From the NCBI GenBank assembly GCA_900546665.1, contig URDY01000013.1:10189-74188 (forward strand): a stretch of 64,000 bases of DNA, in the 5' to 3' direction. Shown in pieces: positions 8,036 to 17,176 of the stretch (positions are counted from its first letter, which is position 1; each line of letters starts with the position of its first letter). Below the pieces are notes generated by a model, which made no database searches, had not been told where the DNA came from, and worked only from the letters and a program-made list of their open reading frames with translations. The translations under genes were made by a program, and so were the position numbers. Source of the DNA: an uncultured Paraprevotella sp. GTDB lineage: Bacteria > Bacteroidota > Bacteroidia > Bacteroidales > Bacteroidaceae.

Positions 8036-8854
8036 TTATCTTCGATTGTCTCTGTTCTGATGTCCTCTTCCTCTGCTTGCGGTATTTCTTCCGGGGTTGC
8101 GTGAAGAAGGACCCTTTTTGACTGTAGTCCGGGTGGAACTTGGTCTGTTATACCTGCTGGGGATCTCTTGGCGTTTGGGAGGATCCTTGCGGCGTGCGGG
8201 AGGCGGTGTTCCTCTTTGTGGGGTTCTGGCAGGTTTGACAGTCTCCAGTCTGAATCCGTTGCCTCTTCCCATGTCCGGTCTTTCCACTTTATGATGTGAA
8301 CCCGGCTTTGCCGGCCTGTGATCGGGTTTTGGTGGAGCCGCGGGTATATGGGTAATCGGGTGTCTGCTGTTTCCTCTGAAACCACCCCTCCAATCAGGTC
8401 TTCTGTGCAGATAGAAGCTTTTGGCGTACAAGTGAGGTCTGCCATGTCCGCCATGGTAAATGTAGTACACATGTGGCGGTTTGTAATAGAAATGGTTGAT
8501 TCTGTATCTTACGCAGATAGGGTAGAACCAGCCTGACGTTTTCCATACGATTGGGCGGAAGAAATAGTCGGCAGCTCTGAATATGGCATATTGCCATTCG
8601 TGGAGAATATATCTCAGATCAGCATTTCTGCATTCCCAGTAAATCCCGCCAGCATCAGATGCCGTATTGATTTTCATGAAATAATCCAGATTGATTTCAT
8701 AGGCATCGTTGTATTGCGCATCGTTGAGATTCAGTTCATACGCCATCTTGTCTGTGAGAAATCTGGCTCTGTCCCGGGCTTCCTCATAAGGTAACGCACC
8801 GACGTTCATGAGCCAAACGAATAGTATTGAGTACAATGCTAACATCCTTTTCAT
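8036..8854 (-). CDS. Secreted protein with Arg/Pro/His-rich low-complexity tail, unknown function
   Basis: 272 residues. A signal peptide (to about residue 20, MNVGALPYEE) is followed by a conserved-looking segment, ARDRARFLTDKMAYELNL, and then a Tyr/Trp-rich region (residues 65-135). From about residue 135 to the end the protein is dominated by Arg, Pro, His, Lys and Gly (for example APPKPDHRPAKPGSHHK), with a very high calculated charge and no predicted fold. Such a tail could bind polyanions (LPS, teichoic-like or nucleic acid) in the periplasm. I do not recognise a named family. Confidence 0.75.
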   Translation of the reverse strand: MKRMLALYSILFVWLMNVGALPYEEARDRARFLTDKMAYELNLNDAQYNDAYEINLDYFMKINTASDAGGIYWECRNADLRYILHEWQYAIFRAADYFFRPIVWKTSGWFYPICVRYRINHFYYKPPHVYYIYHGGHGRPHLYAKSFYLHRRPDWRGGFRGNSRHPITHIPAAPPKPDHRPAKPGSHHKVERPDMGRGNGFRLETVKPARTPQRGTPPPARRKDPPKRQEIPSRYNRPSSTRTTVKKGPSSRNPGRNTASRGRGHQNRDNRR

Positions 8855-8955
8855 ATCCGTCGTATTTTATTAATGCAAATATCGCTGTTTCCTGCGAGGA
8901 TGAGGAGAGGATTATCCTATTTGGCAATAGGATAATCCCTATTCTTGCGGGGTGG

Positions 8956-9777
8956 TTATTCCAATTGGGCCTGGAAAACGAATGATGAACCGAATTCGGC
9001 AGAATCTATTTCCGGCTTGTTTCTGAACAGACCGAATACGCTGGAGCCGGAACCGCTCATCGAAGCGTAAACAGCTCCTAGTTGATACAATACTGTTTTT
9101 ATCCGGGCTATTTCCGGATGATTCTTAAAGATGTTTTTTTCAAAGTCATTGACCATTTTCTCTTTCCATGTTTCAATGGGAGATGCGGCGATGTCGAGGA
9201 GGGAATATGCCGGTTTTTGAGGTGTAATATTCGAAAAAGCCTCTTTAGTGGAGATAAAAGTGTCCGGTTTGACCAAAACCAGCCAGAAACGGTTTAACGA
9301 CAGGGAAATGGGAGTGAAAATATTGCCTGTGCCACGGGCGAATGTTGGTTGGTTGCAGATGAAGAAAGCACAATCGGCTCCCAATTCTGAAGCCCGTTTT
9401 TCCATTTCCTCGTTATCGAGTTTTAATTGAAACATATCGTTAAGCGCTCTGATCATGTAAGCTGCGTCAGAAGAACCACCGCCAAGTCCGGCTCCTGTAG
9501 GAATCCTTTTCTGCATCCGGATTTCTATCGGAGGGATTGCATGATCTTTTTTAAGGTTTTTAAGAGCTTTGACAACCAGGTTGTCTTCCTGATTTCCGGC
9601 AATGGTGATACCTTCCGAGATCAACGTATAGTCACAGGAGGAATCTGATGGCGTGATTTCAATGGTGTCCTTCAGGGGAATCGGGTAGAATATGGTTTCC
9701 AGATTATGGTAACCGTCAGGACGTTTCTCAACAATGTTGAGGCCGAGATTGATTTTGGCATTAGGGTGTATGATCAT
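8956..9777 (-). CDS. ispE: 4-diphosphocytidyl-2-C-methyl-D-erythritol kinase
   Basis: ATP-dependent phosphorylation of CDP-methylerythritol in the MEP isoprenoid pathway, cytosolic. GHMP kinase of 273 residues. The N-terminal NAKINLGLNIVEKRPDGYH (residues 6-24) is the substrate-binding motif, GLGGGSSDA at 97-105 the phosphate loop, and MSGSGSSVFG near the C-terminus the third GHMP motif. It lies alone on the minus strand between the basic secreted protein and the AraC gene. Confidence 0.96.
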   Translation of the reverse strand: MIIHPNAKINLGLNIVEKRPDGYHNLETIFYPIPLKDTIEITPSDSSCDYTLISEGITIAGNQEDNLVVKALKNLKKDHAIPPIEIRMQKRIPTGAGLGGGSSDAAYMIRALNDMFQLKLDNEEMEKRASELGADCAFFICNQPTFARGTGNIFTPISLSLNRFWLVLVKPDTFISTKEAFSNITPQKPAYSLLDIAASPIETWKEKMVNDFEKNIFKNHPEIARIKTVLYQLGAVYASMSGSGSSVFGLFRNKPEIDSAEFGSSFVFQAQLE

Positions 9778-9846
9778 ATTTTTAGTTGTTAATGATGAAT
9801 TAATCGATTCTAGATATAAAGATAATGTTTTTTCTTGACGTAAGAG

Positions 9847-10749
9847 TCAGCTTTGTGGATATTTCGTCTTCTTGTCATGTACAGTACCGTTCAGTATATC
9901 GTTCAGTGTGTTTTCCTTATTACGGTATTCTTTTGGTGTCATGCCGGTGTTTTTCTTGAAAAATCTGCTGAGATAGGACGGGTCGGGAAAACGGTACATT
10001 TCCGCTATTTCTGCTACAGACAGGTCCGGATTGTTCAGGCTGGCTTTTACTTCAGCGGTCAGTTGTTCGTCGATAATGCTTTTGGGCGTTTTCCCGTTGG
10101 AGTATGCAGTTGTTATTTCGTGAAGATAGCGCGGTGATATACAGAGCTTTTCTGCATAGAAGCTGGTCTGGTGTTCCTGTGACGCATATTCATGTATCAG
10201 ATGCATGAATTTATGGAACAGGAGCTGCTTTCTGGTGAAAGATTGTTCTGGTGAGATGTCTGCGTATGGAATGGAACTGAATATCCACATCAGCATGCTT
10301 TGCAGATAATTCTGTTCCATTCTTTCTCTGAATGGTTGTATTTCTTTGGTGAAAAGCATTTTGGCCAAATCCATCCATGTATTGATATCATTCCAGTTTT
10401 GCGGATGATTCCTGTTCTGGCTATGGTCATACAGGGGAAATTCCTTCATGTATCTGAAATAGGTATGATCAAGAGGAATGGCTGCCTGCAGAAAGATTCG
10501 CTGAGGATAAAGGATCAGCCTTACGGCAAAATGATCGGTCGGATTGATGAGTTGCAAAAGGCTGCCGTTCCAGAATATCAGTTCTGACATGGGTTTGAGA
10601 TGATATTGCTGTGCACCGGTTGATATGATGCCTTCTCCGCTGATGCATATCATCTGTATACTGCAGTTGAAGTAAAGCGGTCTTCTTTGTAGAAAATCCA
10701 GATTGCTTTCCTTGTAGATTATTCTGGCAATATCTGATGTCTTGTTCAT
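9847..10749 (-). CDS. AraC-family transcriptional regulator
   Basis: 300 residues. The C-terminal 95 residues hold two helix-turn-helix units: FYAEKLCISPRYLHEITTAY and VAEIAEMYRFPDPSYLSRFF, followed by KKNTGMTPKEYR, which is the AraC signature. The N-terminal 190 residues form a probable cupin-like sensing domain with no recognised ligand. It is divergent from the Bcr/CflA-type transporter with about 150 bases between starts, so control of that exporter is a reasonable guess. Confidence 0.92.
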   Translation of the reverse strand: MNKTSDIARIIYKESNLDFLQRRPLYFNCSIQMICISGEGIISTGAQQYHLKPMSELIFWNGSLLQLINPTDHFAVRLILYPQRIFLQAAIPLDHTYFRYMKEFPLYDHSQNRNHPQNWNDINTWMDLAKMLFTKEIQPFRERMEQNYLQSMLMWIFSSIPYADISPEQSFTRKQLLFHKFMHLIHEYASQEHQTSFYAEKLCISPRYLHEITTAYSNGKTPKSIIDEQLTAEVKASLNNPDLSVAEIAEMYRFPDPSYLSRFFKKNTGMTPKEYRNKENTLNDILNGTVHDKKTKYPQS

Positions 10750-10864
10750 ATAATATCATTTATTGAACAAATATACGGTTATTTTAGGGCTTTTTTATAT
10801 GTTTGGTTCTGTTTTTGAAAAGTTTTGTGCAATTAAAGCTATGGCGAATCCTTCGCGATGTTGT

Positions 10865-10872
10865 TAATTTTG
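10865..10872 (+). promoter_or_regulatory. Promoter -7 element of the MFS transporter gene
   Basis: TAATTTTG fits TAnnTTTG and lies 26 bases before the ATG at 10899. It shows that the upstream in-frame start at 10803 is not used. Confidence 0.65.
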
Positions 10873-10898
10873 CAACCGTTTTCAAAAAGCTTTTGTTT

Positions 10899-12092
10899 AT
10901 GATAAAATGTAATTCACAATTGTTTATCTTGTGTTTTTTAGGTATGCTGACTGCATTCGGTCCGTTTGTGACAGACATGTATTTACCGACTTTGCCTGCC
11001 ATGGCTGTATCTTTTGGAACGACATCCTCTATGGTGCAGCTCGGATTGACGGCGAGCATGATCGGTCTGGCTGTCGGTCAGCTTTTTTTCGGACCGATTA
11101 GCGATAAATACGGTCGGCGTGTACCTCTTATTATGGCCATGTTGTTGTTTCTTGTGTCAACTTTGGGATGTCTTTTTTCGGCCAATATCATGCAGTTTGT
11201 TGTATGGCGGTTGGTGCAGGGTGTTTCCGGAGCAGGCGGTATTGTCATATCGCGTTCCGTGGCAGCTGACCTGTTTTCCGGCAAGGAGTTGGCCAAAATG
11301 CTGGCTCTTATCGGTGCTATAAACGGGGTCGCTCCTGTGACGGCGCCAATAGTGGGAGGAAGTATGGCTGATACGGTAGGATGGTATGGTATTTTCTGGG
11401 TCTTGTTTGGTCTGGGTGTTGTTTTGTTGATGGGGAGTATCCGTTTCTGCGAGTCTCATCCTAAGGAACGTCGTCAGGATATGGCATGGCTGGATGTATA
11501 CAGAAGTTTCAAGGCAGTGACAGGTAATCAGCGTTATGTTTGTTATATCCTTCAATATGGTTTTGCGCAGGGAGTGCTGTTTGCCAATATTGCTTCGGCT
11601 CCATTTATCATGCAGCAGCATTATGGTTTTTCTCCATTCATGTTCAGCGTTTGTTTTGGAGTCAATGCGTTGGCTATAGTGGTTTCTGCTGCCTGTTCCG
11701 CTAAGTTTTCACACCCTGAATATGCCTTGTATTGTGGCAGTTCGGGTATGGTGCTCATGTCTTTTCTGTTGTGTGTGGCTATGATGTTGGATTGCAGTTT
11801 TCCGGTTTATGAGATCTTGCTGGTAGGATTGTTGCTTATGCTCGGGCTTACCTTTACGGCATCCAATACATTGGCGATGGATAGTGAACGGGCAAATGCC
11901 GGTATGGCATCTGCTCTTTTGGGAGCATTGGGATTTGCTTTTGGAGGAGTAGTTTCTCCGCTTGTAGGATTGGGAAATGTCATGTCGTCGGCCGGTTTGG
12001 CATTTCTGATTTGTTCGGTATGCTCGTTTTTTTGTACCCGTGTGGCGCTTCACCGGACTTTTGTTTTGGCTCGAATCTTCAGAAAAGCTTAA
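10899..12092 (+). CDS. Bcr/CflA-type MFS drug exporter
   Basis: 397 residues with about 12 hydrophobic segments in the inner membrane. The N-terminal GMLTAFGPFVTDMYLPTLP and the loop GQLFFGPISDKYGRR (MFS motif A) are the hallmarks of the DHA1 Bcr/CflA subfamily of multidrug/proton antiporters. Substrate unknown. The ATG at 10899 follows the promoter. The divergent AraC-family gene may regulate it. Confidence 0.9.
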   Translation: MIKCNSQLFILCFLGMLTAFGPFVTDMYLPTLPAMAVSFGTTSSMVQLGLTASMIGLAVGQLFFGPISDKYGRRVPLIMAMLLFLVSTLGCLFSANIMQFVVWRLVQGVSGAGGIVISRSVAADLFSGKELAKMLALIGAINGVAPVTAPIVGGSMADTVGWYGIFWVLFGLGVVLLMGSIRFCESHPKERRQDMAWLDVYRSFKAVTGNQRYVCYILQYGFAQGVLFANIASAPFIMQQHYGFSPFMFSVCFGVNALAIVVSAACSAKFSHPEYALYCGSSGMVLMSFLLCVAMMLDCSFPVYEILLVGLLLMLGLTFTASNTLAMDSERANAGMASALLGALGFAFGGVVSPLVGLGNVMSSAGLAFLICSVCSFFCTRVALHRTFVLARIFRKA

Positions 12093-12149
12093 TGTGTGAT
12101 GATATATATATTTTTGTAGCTTTCTTTTTTTTACTGATGTGTAAGGGGG

Positions 12150-12189
12150 TTCCGGATTACCATTGTCATGGAGAATGGTAAATCCGGAA
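12150..12189 (+). terminator. Hairpin after the MFS gene
   Basis: Arms TTCCGGATTACCATT and AATGGTAAATCCGGAA pair with one unpaired base. The T tract after it is weak, so it may be a processing or stability hairpin rather than a terminator. Confidence 0.5.
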
Positions 12190-12485
12190 TTTGTTAATCA
12201 GGTTGGGTCCCTGTGTTTTTCCGAAAGATGGTTCTTCTAAAGGAGAAAAGATATTATAGTCTGAAATATTGACATTGTATTTTGGGAAATAATTCTCCTC
12301 CCTACAGTATGAATCCTCCAAAAATGCTTCACTTCTTCATTTGTGTATTTAATATATTGATAATCATTTATTTATAGATGAACGTTTATCCTTCACCGTT
12401 GTTGTAGAATGTGATTTTGAATTTTCTTGATTTTGTAAATATAATCTAAAATTCAGGTCTTTTTTGTACTTCGGTATCTCTCTGG

Positions 12486-12548
12486 AAAAGTAAAGCTTAC
12501 TTTCAAAAAAGTAAGCTTTACTTTTTAAAAAGTAAGCTTTACTTTTTT
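12486..12548. repeat. Three tandem AAAGTAA-AGC-TTACTTT hairpins
   Basis: Three copies of a 17-base imperfect palindrome (AAAGTAA, three bases, TTACTTT) lie head to tail with 2-5 base spacers. The same triple array occurs at 63616-63690, again with GGTGAAGG-type repeats within a few hundred bases. No gene lies close on either side here. Confidence 0.85.
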
Positions 12549-12614
12549 GAAACTGTATTGTTAAATATTTTGATTAATTCGTACTTGAAGGCCTGAAAAA
12601 AACCTGTATGGATC

Positions 12615-12698
12615 CGGTGAAGGGGTGGTGAAGGAGCTCCTTCACCTTGCAACCCGCATAAATAAAGGAAGGTGAAGAGGTGAAGGACTTTTGTATGT
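12615..12698. repeat. GGTGAAGG-type repeats
   Basis: Clustered GGTGAAGG words in both orientations, including the inverted pair GGTGAAGGAGCTCCTTCACC and a later AGGTGAAGAGGTGAAGG. Similar sequence (with a shared CCCGCAT spacer word) occurs at 63360-63435 and 63800-63885. Confidence 0.7.
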
Positions 12699-12823
12699 TT
12701 ATTCAATATGGGGGGAGGGTTGAAGTTATTCTGTATGTTTCATGACAAGCGTCTGGATGACGGATGTCATGAAAGTTGCATGGAAATATAATCTTGCAAG
12801 ATAGACGACCATGATATTTTTTA

Positions 12824-12863
12824 TATAAAAAAACAGGAAGAAATCATTGATTTCTTCCTGTTT
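12824..12863 (-). terminator. gdhA terminator
   Basis: A perfect 15-bp stem starting AAACAGGAAGAAATC with a three-base loop is followed on the minus strand by a T run, 28 bases after the gdhA stop. Confidence 0.9.
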
Positions 12864-12890
12864 CCCATTATAGAGATGATTCTTTGTCTA

Positions 12891-14225
12891 TTAGAGAATA
12901 CCCTGAGCCATCATGGCGTTAGCTACCTTCATGAATCCGGCAACGTTGGCACCCTTGACATAGTTGATGTAACCGTCAGCCTGTGTACCATACTTCACGC
13001 ATGATTCGTGAATGCTCTTCATGATCTGGTGCAGACGAGCATCAACTTCTTCGCGAGTCCAGCTCAACTTGAGTGAGTTCTGTGACATTTCAAGACCTGA
13101 TACTGATACACCACCAGCATTAGAAGCCTTTCCAGGAGCATAAAGAAGTCCTGCCTTCTGGAAGATGTGGATAGCTTCAGGAGTTGAAGGCATGTTTGCA
13201 CCTTCTGAAACTGCAATACAGCCATTGTCAACCAGTTTCTGAGCATCTTCGCCGTTGATTTCGTTTTGTGTAGCGCTAGGCAGAGCGATGTCACACTTAA
13301 CACCCCAAGGACGCTGTCCTTCGAAGTACTGGCAGCCGAACTTCTCAGCATATTCCTTGATACGGCCGTGGCGTACATTCTTCAATTCAAAGATGAACTG
13401 CAGCTTTTCAGTTGTGATACCATCCGGATCGTAAACATAACCGTTACTGTCTGAGCAAGTTACAACCTTTGCGCCCAATTCGATAGCCTTTTCGATAGTA
13501 TACTGTGCTACATTTCCTGAACCAGATACGACACATACCTTGTCCTTGATGTCCAATCCGCGGGTTGCCAGCATTTCCTGCAAGAAGTAGATGTTACCGT
13601 AACCTGTAGCTTCAGGACGGATCAGAGAACCACCGAATTCCATAGCCTTACCGGTAAGTGTACCAGTGAATTCTTTAGCCAACTTCTTATACATACCGAA
13701 GAGGAAGCCAACTTCACGTCCTCCAACACCTATATCACCGGCAGGAACATCGGTTTCGGGACCAATATAACGCCACAATTCAGTCATGAAGGCCTGGCAG
13801 AAGCGCATGATTTCACCGTCAGACTTGCCAGCAGGGTTGAAGTCGGAACCACCTTTACCACCACCCATCGGAAGAGTAGTAAGTGAGTTCTTGAAAGTCT
13901 GCTCGAAAGCAAGGAATTTCAGAATTGAAAGATTTACAGAGGGATGGAAACGCAAACCACCTTTGTACGGGCCAATAGCATTGTTGTGCTGAACGCGGTA
14001 ACCCATATTGGTCTGCACATTACCATTGTCGTCAACCCAAGTCACGCGGAAAGAGTATATTCTATCAGGAATGCAAAGACGCTCAACCAAATTAGCTTTC
14101 TCAAATTCGGGGTGCTTGTTGTATTCTTCCTCGATAGTGCTCAATACTTCCTCTACTGCCTGATGGTATTCGTTTTCACCAGGAAATCTTTTCTTCAAAT
14201 CTTCTAAAACTTTACTTGCGTTCAT
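12891..14225 (-). CDS. gdhA: NADP-type glutamate dehydrogenase
   Basis: Reductive amination of 2-oxoglutarate to glutamate, a main ammonium-assimilation route in Bacteroidales; cytosolic hexamer. 444 residues, the usual length of the hexameric class. The substrate site includes GPYKGGLRFHP (residues 85-95) and GGGKGGSDF with the catalytic Lys124. DVPAGDIGVGGRE at 159-171 contains the catalytic aspartate. The nucleotide fold starts at SGSGNVAQY (234-242). It is monocistronic with a well-formed promoter and terminator. Confidence 0.97.
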   Translation of the reverse strand: MNASKVLEDLKKRFPGENEYHQAVEEVLSTIEEEYNKHPEFEKANLVERLCIPDRIYSFRVTWVDDNGNVQTNMGYRVQHNNAIGPYKGGLRFHPSVNLSILKFLAFEQTFKNSLTTLPMGGGKGGSDFNPAGKSDGEIMRFCQAFMTELWRYIGPETDVPAGDIGVGGREVGFLFGMYKKLAKEFTGTLTGKAMEFGGSLIRPEATGYGNIYFLQEMLATRGLDIKDKVCVVSGSGNVAQYTIEKAIELGAKVVTCSDSNGYVYDPDGITTEKLQFIFELKNVRHGRIKEYAEKFGCQYFEGQRPWGVKCDIALPSATQNEINGEDAQKLVDNGCIAVSEGANMPSTPEAIHIFQKAGLLYAPGKASNAGGVSVSGLEMSQNSLKLSWTREEVDARLHQIMKSIHESCVKYGTQADGYINYVKGANVAGFMKVANAMMAQGIL

Positions 14226-14268
14226 AAGTTTGTCTATTTATTGGTTTTGTTTTTTCTTGTTTGCATTG

Positions 14269-14300
14269 CAAAGATATATAAAAGATATCTTTTCGCCAAA
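14269..14300 (-). promoter_or_regulatory. gdhA promoter
   Basis: On the minus strand: TTTG at 14300-14297, a 20-base spacer, then TATCTTTG at 14276-14269. This is an exact match to the Bacteroidota consensus, about 45 bases before the start codon. Confidence 0.85.
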
Positions 14301-14617
14301 AAATATGGCAAAAAAATACTAATTTTATTTTAAAATGATGTTTTTTCTTTTGTTTTGGTTATATTTCGAACTTTATGTTTTGTTTTTCAAAAAGCTTTTG
14401 TTCAATATAATAGGTTTTTTATTATAATAATGTCTTTTGTTTTGTGCTATTTGCTGACTTTTTGATATCTCGTAAAAAGCATGTTTTTGCTTGTTTACTA
14501 TTAAATATTTGTTTTTTAGATATTTATAAGATTTATGGTGAAATCTTTTTCGAAGCCTGGATATGTTGGATAGTAATGTGTCTGAAGTGAGGGTGGGTAG
14601 GCGTGGACTGGCCAATA

Positions 14618-14663
14618 TAAAAAAAAAGGCCGTTCCGGCTGTTTGTAAATAATCGGAGCGGTC
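14618..14663 (-). terminator. Terminator of the DUF2582 gene
   Basis: GC-rich arms (GACCGCTCCG / CGGAACGGCC) followed on the minus strand by a run of nine T, 30 bases after the stop. Confidence 0.85.
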
Positions 14664-14693
14664 TCTTGGTCTATTATAATAAGGTAGGGCCTG

Positions 14694-14909
14694 TTAATAA
14701 TAAAAATTGATTTGAAGGCCCAGATATAGATGTTCAGGTGTTTCTTCGAACATGATTTTATCTTCTCTTGCAAGCCAGCCTATAGCTGCATTGAATTGGT
14801 CTTTTTCCAATTGGGATGCGTTGAGCAGTTCGTTGTATTCCCAGCGCTTGTTGTTGCTGAGTAGTTGCCAGATGATGCCGGCATTGGTTCCGATAGTTTG
14901 TTTATTCAT
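14694..14909 (-). CDS. DUF2582 winged-helix protein
   Basis: 71 residues from the ATG at 14909 (MNKQTIGTNAGIIWQLL). The length and pattern, including the LNASQLEKDQFNAAIGWLAREDKI helix-turn-helix region and the C-terminal YLGL strand, match the winged-helix DUF2582 family common in Bacteroidales. DNA binding is expected from the fold; targets are unknown. The in-frame start 36 bases upstream is closer to the -7 element (TATATTTG at 14950-14943) and is less likely. Confidence 0.8.
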   Translation of the reverse strand: MNKQTIGTNAGIIWQLLSNNKRWEYNELLNASQLEKDQFNAAIGWLAREDKIMFEETPEHLYLGLQINFYY

Positions 14910-15191
14910 GATAATATGGTTTAAGTGTAAACTTTTCGTGTGCAAATATAATTTTTTTGTTGAATGAATATTTTACTTTGGCATGAGAAATGGTATTTTA
15001 TAACTATTATTAAAGAAATATGTCACATTTTTATTTACATAAAGGTTTCAATGACGTGAAATTTTCTGCTTGGCAGAATTTGAGTTGGCTGAGACCAGTG
15101 TGGAATCGTGTGGGATTGTTATTTTAGGATAAATATTATTTAGGTTTGAATAATTTATGCAGCTTTCAGTATAAAACTGATTTTTTTATCG

Positions 15192-15199
15192 TAATTTTG
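15192..15199 (+). promoter_or_regulatory. Promoter -7 element of map
   Basis: TAATTTTG, 20 bases before the start codon. An AGAGGAAA purine tract just before the ATG could act as ribosome binding site. Confidence 0.6.
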
Positions 15200-15219
15200 T
15201 AGGATAAAAAGAGAGGAAA

Positions 15220-16080
15220 ATGTTTAGCAGAAGGATTAAAAGGAACTGGGTCGTTCCCAAGGGGGCCGAACTGACGGAACTGGACAAGAAGATCCTTGCG
15301 TTTCAGAATCAGGGATGTCTTGTGCCGACACGTCGTCTGATCAAGACTCCTGAGCAGATTGAAGGAATACGCAGAAGCGGTGTAGTCAATACCGGAGTGC
15401 TGGATCTGGTAGCCAGTGAAATCAAGGCGGGGATGAGCACTCAGGAGATTGATGAAATGGTTTATGATTATACCGTGAGTCATGGTGCCATTCCGGCTCC
15501 TTTAAATTATGAGGGCTTTCCTAAAAGTGTGTGCACTTCCATTAATGAAGTGGTTTGTCATGGTATTCCAAGTGAGGATGAAATACTGGAAGAAGGAGAT
15601 ATTATCAATGTGGATGTATCTACTATCCTGGACGGATATTACAGTGACGCTTCCAGAATGTTTGTAATAGGTCAGACAACGCCTCAAAAGCAAAAACTGG
15701 TGGATGTGGCACGTGAATGTCTGGAAATAGGTATGCAGGCAGCTAAACCTTTCGGGTTTGTCGGTGATATCGGACATGCCATAGAGAAGCATGCGAAGAA
15801 AAACGGTTTCAGTGTTGTGCGTGATTTGTGCGGTCATGGTGTGGGACTGGAATTTCACGAGGAACCTGATGTGGAGCATTTCGGTAAGAAAAATACGGGT
15901 ATGCTGCTGGTTCCTGGTATGGTATTTACAATAGAACCTATGATTAATATGGGCGACTGGCGGGTATTTGTGGATGAAGCCGACGGTTGGACTGTGGTGA
16001 CGGAGGATGAGTTGCCGAGTGCACAGTGGGAACATACGTTTGTCATGACAGATAACGGCCTTGAAATTTTGACGTATTAA
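15220..16080 (+). CDS. map: Type I methionine aminopeptidase (N-terminally extended)
   Basis: Removes the initiator methionine from nascent proteins. 286 residues; about 40 residues (MFSRRIKRNWVVPKGAEL...) precede the usual start of the catalytic domain at KTPEQIEGIRRSG. The metal ligands can be seen: Asp in INVDVSTILDGYYSDASR, His in CGHGVG, Glu in FTIEPM and Glu in the C-terminal EHTF motif. Bacteroidales usually have another map in the ribosomal protein region, so this may be a paralogue. It is followed 20 bases later by tsaD. Confidence 0.92.
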   Translation: MFSRRIKRNWVVPKGAELTELDKKILAFQNQGCLVPTRRLIKTPEQIEGIRRSGVVNTGVLDLVASEIKAGMSTQEIDEMVYDYTVSHGAIPAPLNYEGFPKSVCTSINEVVCHGIPSEDEILEEGDIINVDVSTILDGYYSDASRMFVIGQTTPQKQKLVDVARECLEIGMQAAKPFGFVGDIGHAIEKHAKKNGFSVVRDLCGHGVGLEFHEEPDVEHFGKKNTGMLLVPGMVFTIEPMINMGDWRVFVDEADGWTVVTEDELPSAQWEHTFVMTDNGLEILTY

Positions 16081-16100
16081 GGTAGGTTTACATATTTAAT

Positions 16101-17147
16101 ATGGTGATGGATATGGAAACAAAAAAAGATATAGTAATTTTGGGTATTGAGTCTAGCTGTGATGATACATCGGCAGCGGTGCTTCGCAACGGTGTGCTGT
16201 TAAGTAATGTAACGGCCAGTCAGGCTGTGCATGAAGCATACGGTGGCGTTGTTCCGGAACTGGCGTCTCGTGCCCATCAGCAGAATATTGTACCGGTCGT
16301 GGATCAGGCTTTGAAACGCGCTGGAGTAACCCGTAGCGATTTGTCCGCTGTGGCATTTACCAGAGGTCCCGGTTTGATGGGTTCGCTTCTTGTGGGTGTG
16401 TCCTTTGCCAAGGGATTTGCCCGTTCCTTGGGTATTCCGTTGATTGATGTCAATCATCTGCAGGGACATGTACTGGCTCATTTTATCAAGGAAAATGAGG
16501 ATGATCATGATCAACCGCATTTCCCGTTCCTTTGTTTGCTGGTCAGTGGAGGAAATTCGCAGATCATTCTTGTGAAGGCTTACAACGACATGGAAGTGTT
16601 GGGTCAGACTATAGATGATGCAGCCGGTGAGGCTATAGACAAATGTTCAAAGGTGATGGGATTGGGATATCCCGGAGGTCCGATAATAGACAAACTGGCT
16701 CGTCAGGGCAATCCTAAGGCGTATACTTTTGCCCGTCCGCATATTGAAGGGTATGACTATAGTTTCAGCGGGTTGAAAACATCCTTCCTGTATTCGCTTC
16801 GTGACTGGTTGAAGGAAGATCCGGATTTTATTGAACATCACAAGGAAGACCTGGCGGCTTCTCTGGAACATACTATTGTGGATATACTGATGGCCAAACT
16901 GCGTAAGGCTGTAAAGGATACGGGGGTGAAGGAAGTGGCTGTGGCTGGAGGCGTTTCGGCCAATAACGGTCTTAGAAATGCGTTTAGAGAACATGCTGAA
17001 AAGTATGGCTGGCATATATTCATTCCCAAATTCAGTTATACGACGGATAATGCCGCGATGATCGGTATTACAGGGTATTTCAAATATTTGGATCAGGATT
17101 TTTGCGGTATAGATCTGCCGGCGTATTCAAGGGTGACGTTAAAATAA
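16101..17147 (+). CDS. tsaD: tRNA N6-adenosine threonylcarbamoyltransferase
   Basis: Transfers threonylcarbamoyl to A37 of ANN-decoding tRNAs with TsaB/TsaE. 348 residues of the ASKHA/Kae1 fold. GIESSCDDTSAAV at about residues 15-27 and HQQNIVPVV at about 72-80 are family motifs; the metal-binding histidines are in VNHLQGH (about 116-122). The ATG at 16101 is followed by further in-frame ATGs at 16107 and 16113; the last gives a more usual N-terminus. It probably forms a unit with map and cinA. Confidence 0.95.
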   Translation: MVMDMETKKDIVILGIESSCDDTSAAVLRNGVLLSNVTASQAVHEAYGGVVPELASRAHQQNIVPVVDQALKRAGVTRSDLSAVAFTRGPGLMGSLLVGVSFAKGFARSLGIPLIDVNHLQGHVLAHFIKENEDDHDQPHFPFLCLLVSGGNSQIILVKAYNDMEVLGQTIDDAAGEAIDKCSKVMGLGYPGGPIIDKLARQGNPKAYTFARPHIEGYDYSFSGLKTSFLYSLRDWLKEDPDFIEHHKEDLAASLEHTIVDILMAKLRKAVKDTGVKEVAVAGGVSANNGLRNAFREHAEKYGWHIFIPKFSYTTDNAAMIGITGYFKYLDQDFCGIDLPAYSRVTLK

Positions 17148-17176
17148 GTAGCAATATAACGATTAAATAATATACA

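Larger units (their letters stand above)
12093..12890. other. Gene-poor interval between the MFS exporter and gdhA
   Basis: About 800 bases without a convincing gene. It holds a possible terminator, a triple AAGTAA-hairpin array, GGTGAAGG-type repeats and the gdhA terminator, each listed separately. The repeats recur at 63.3-63.9 kb. Confidence 0.8.
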
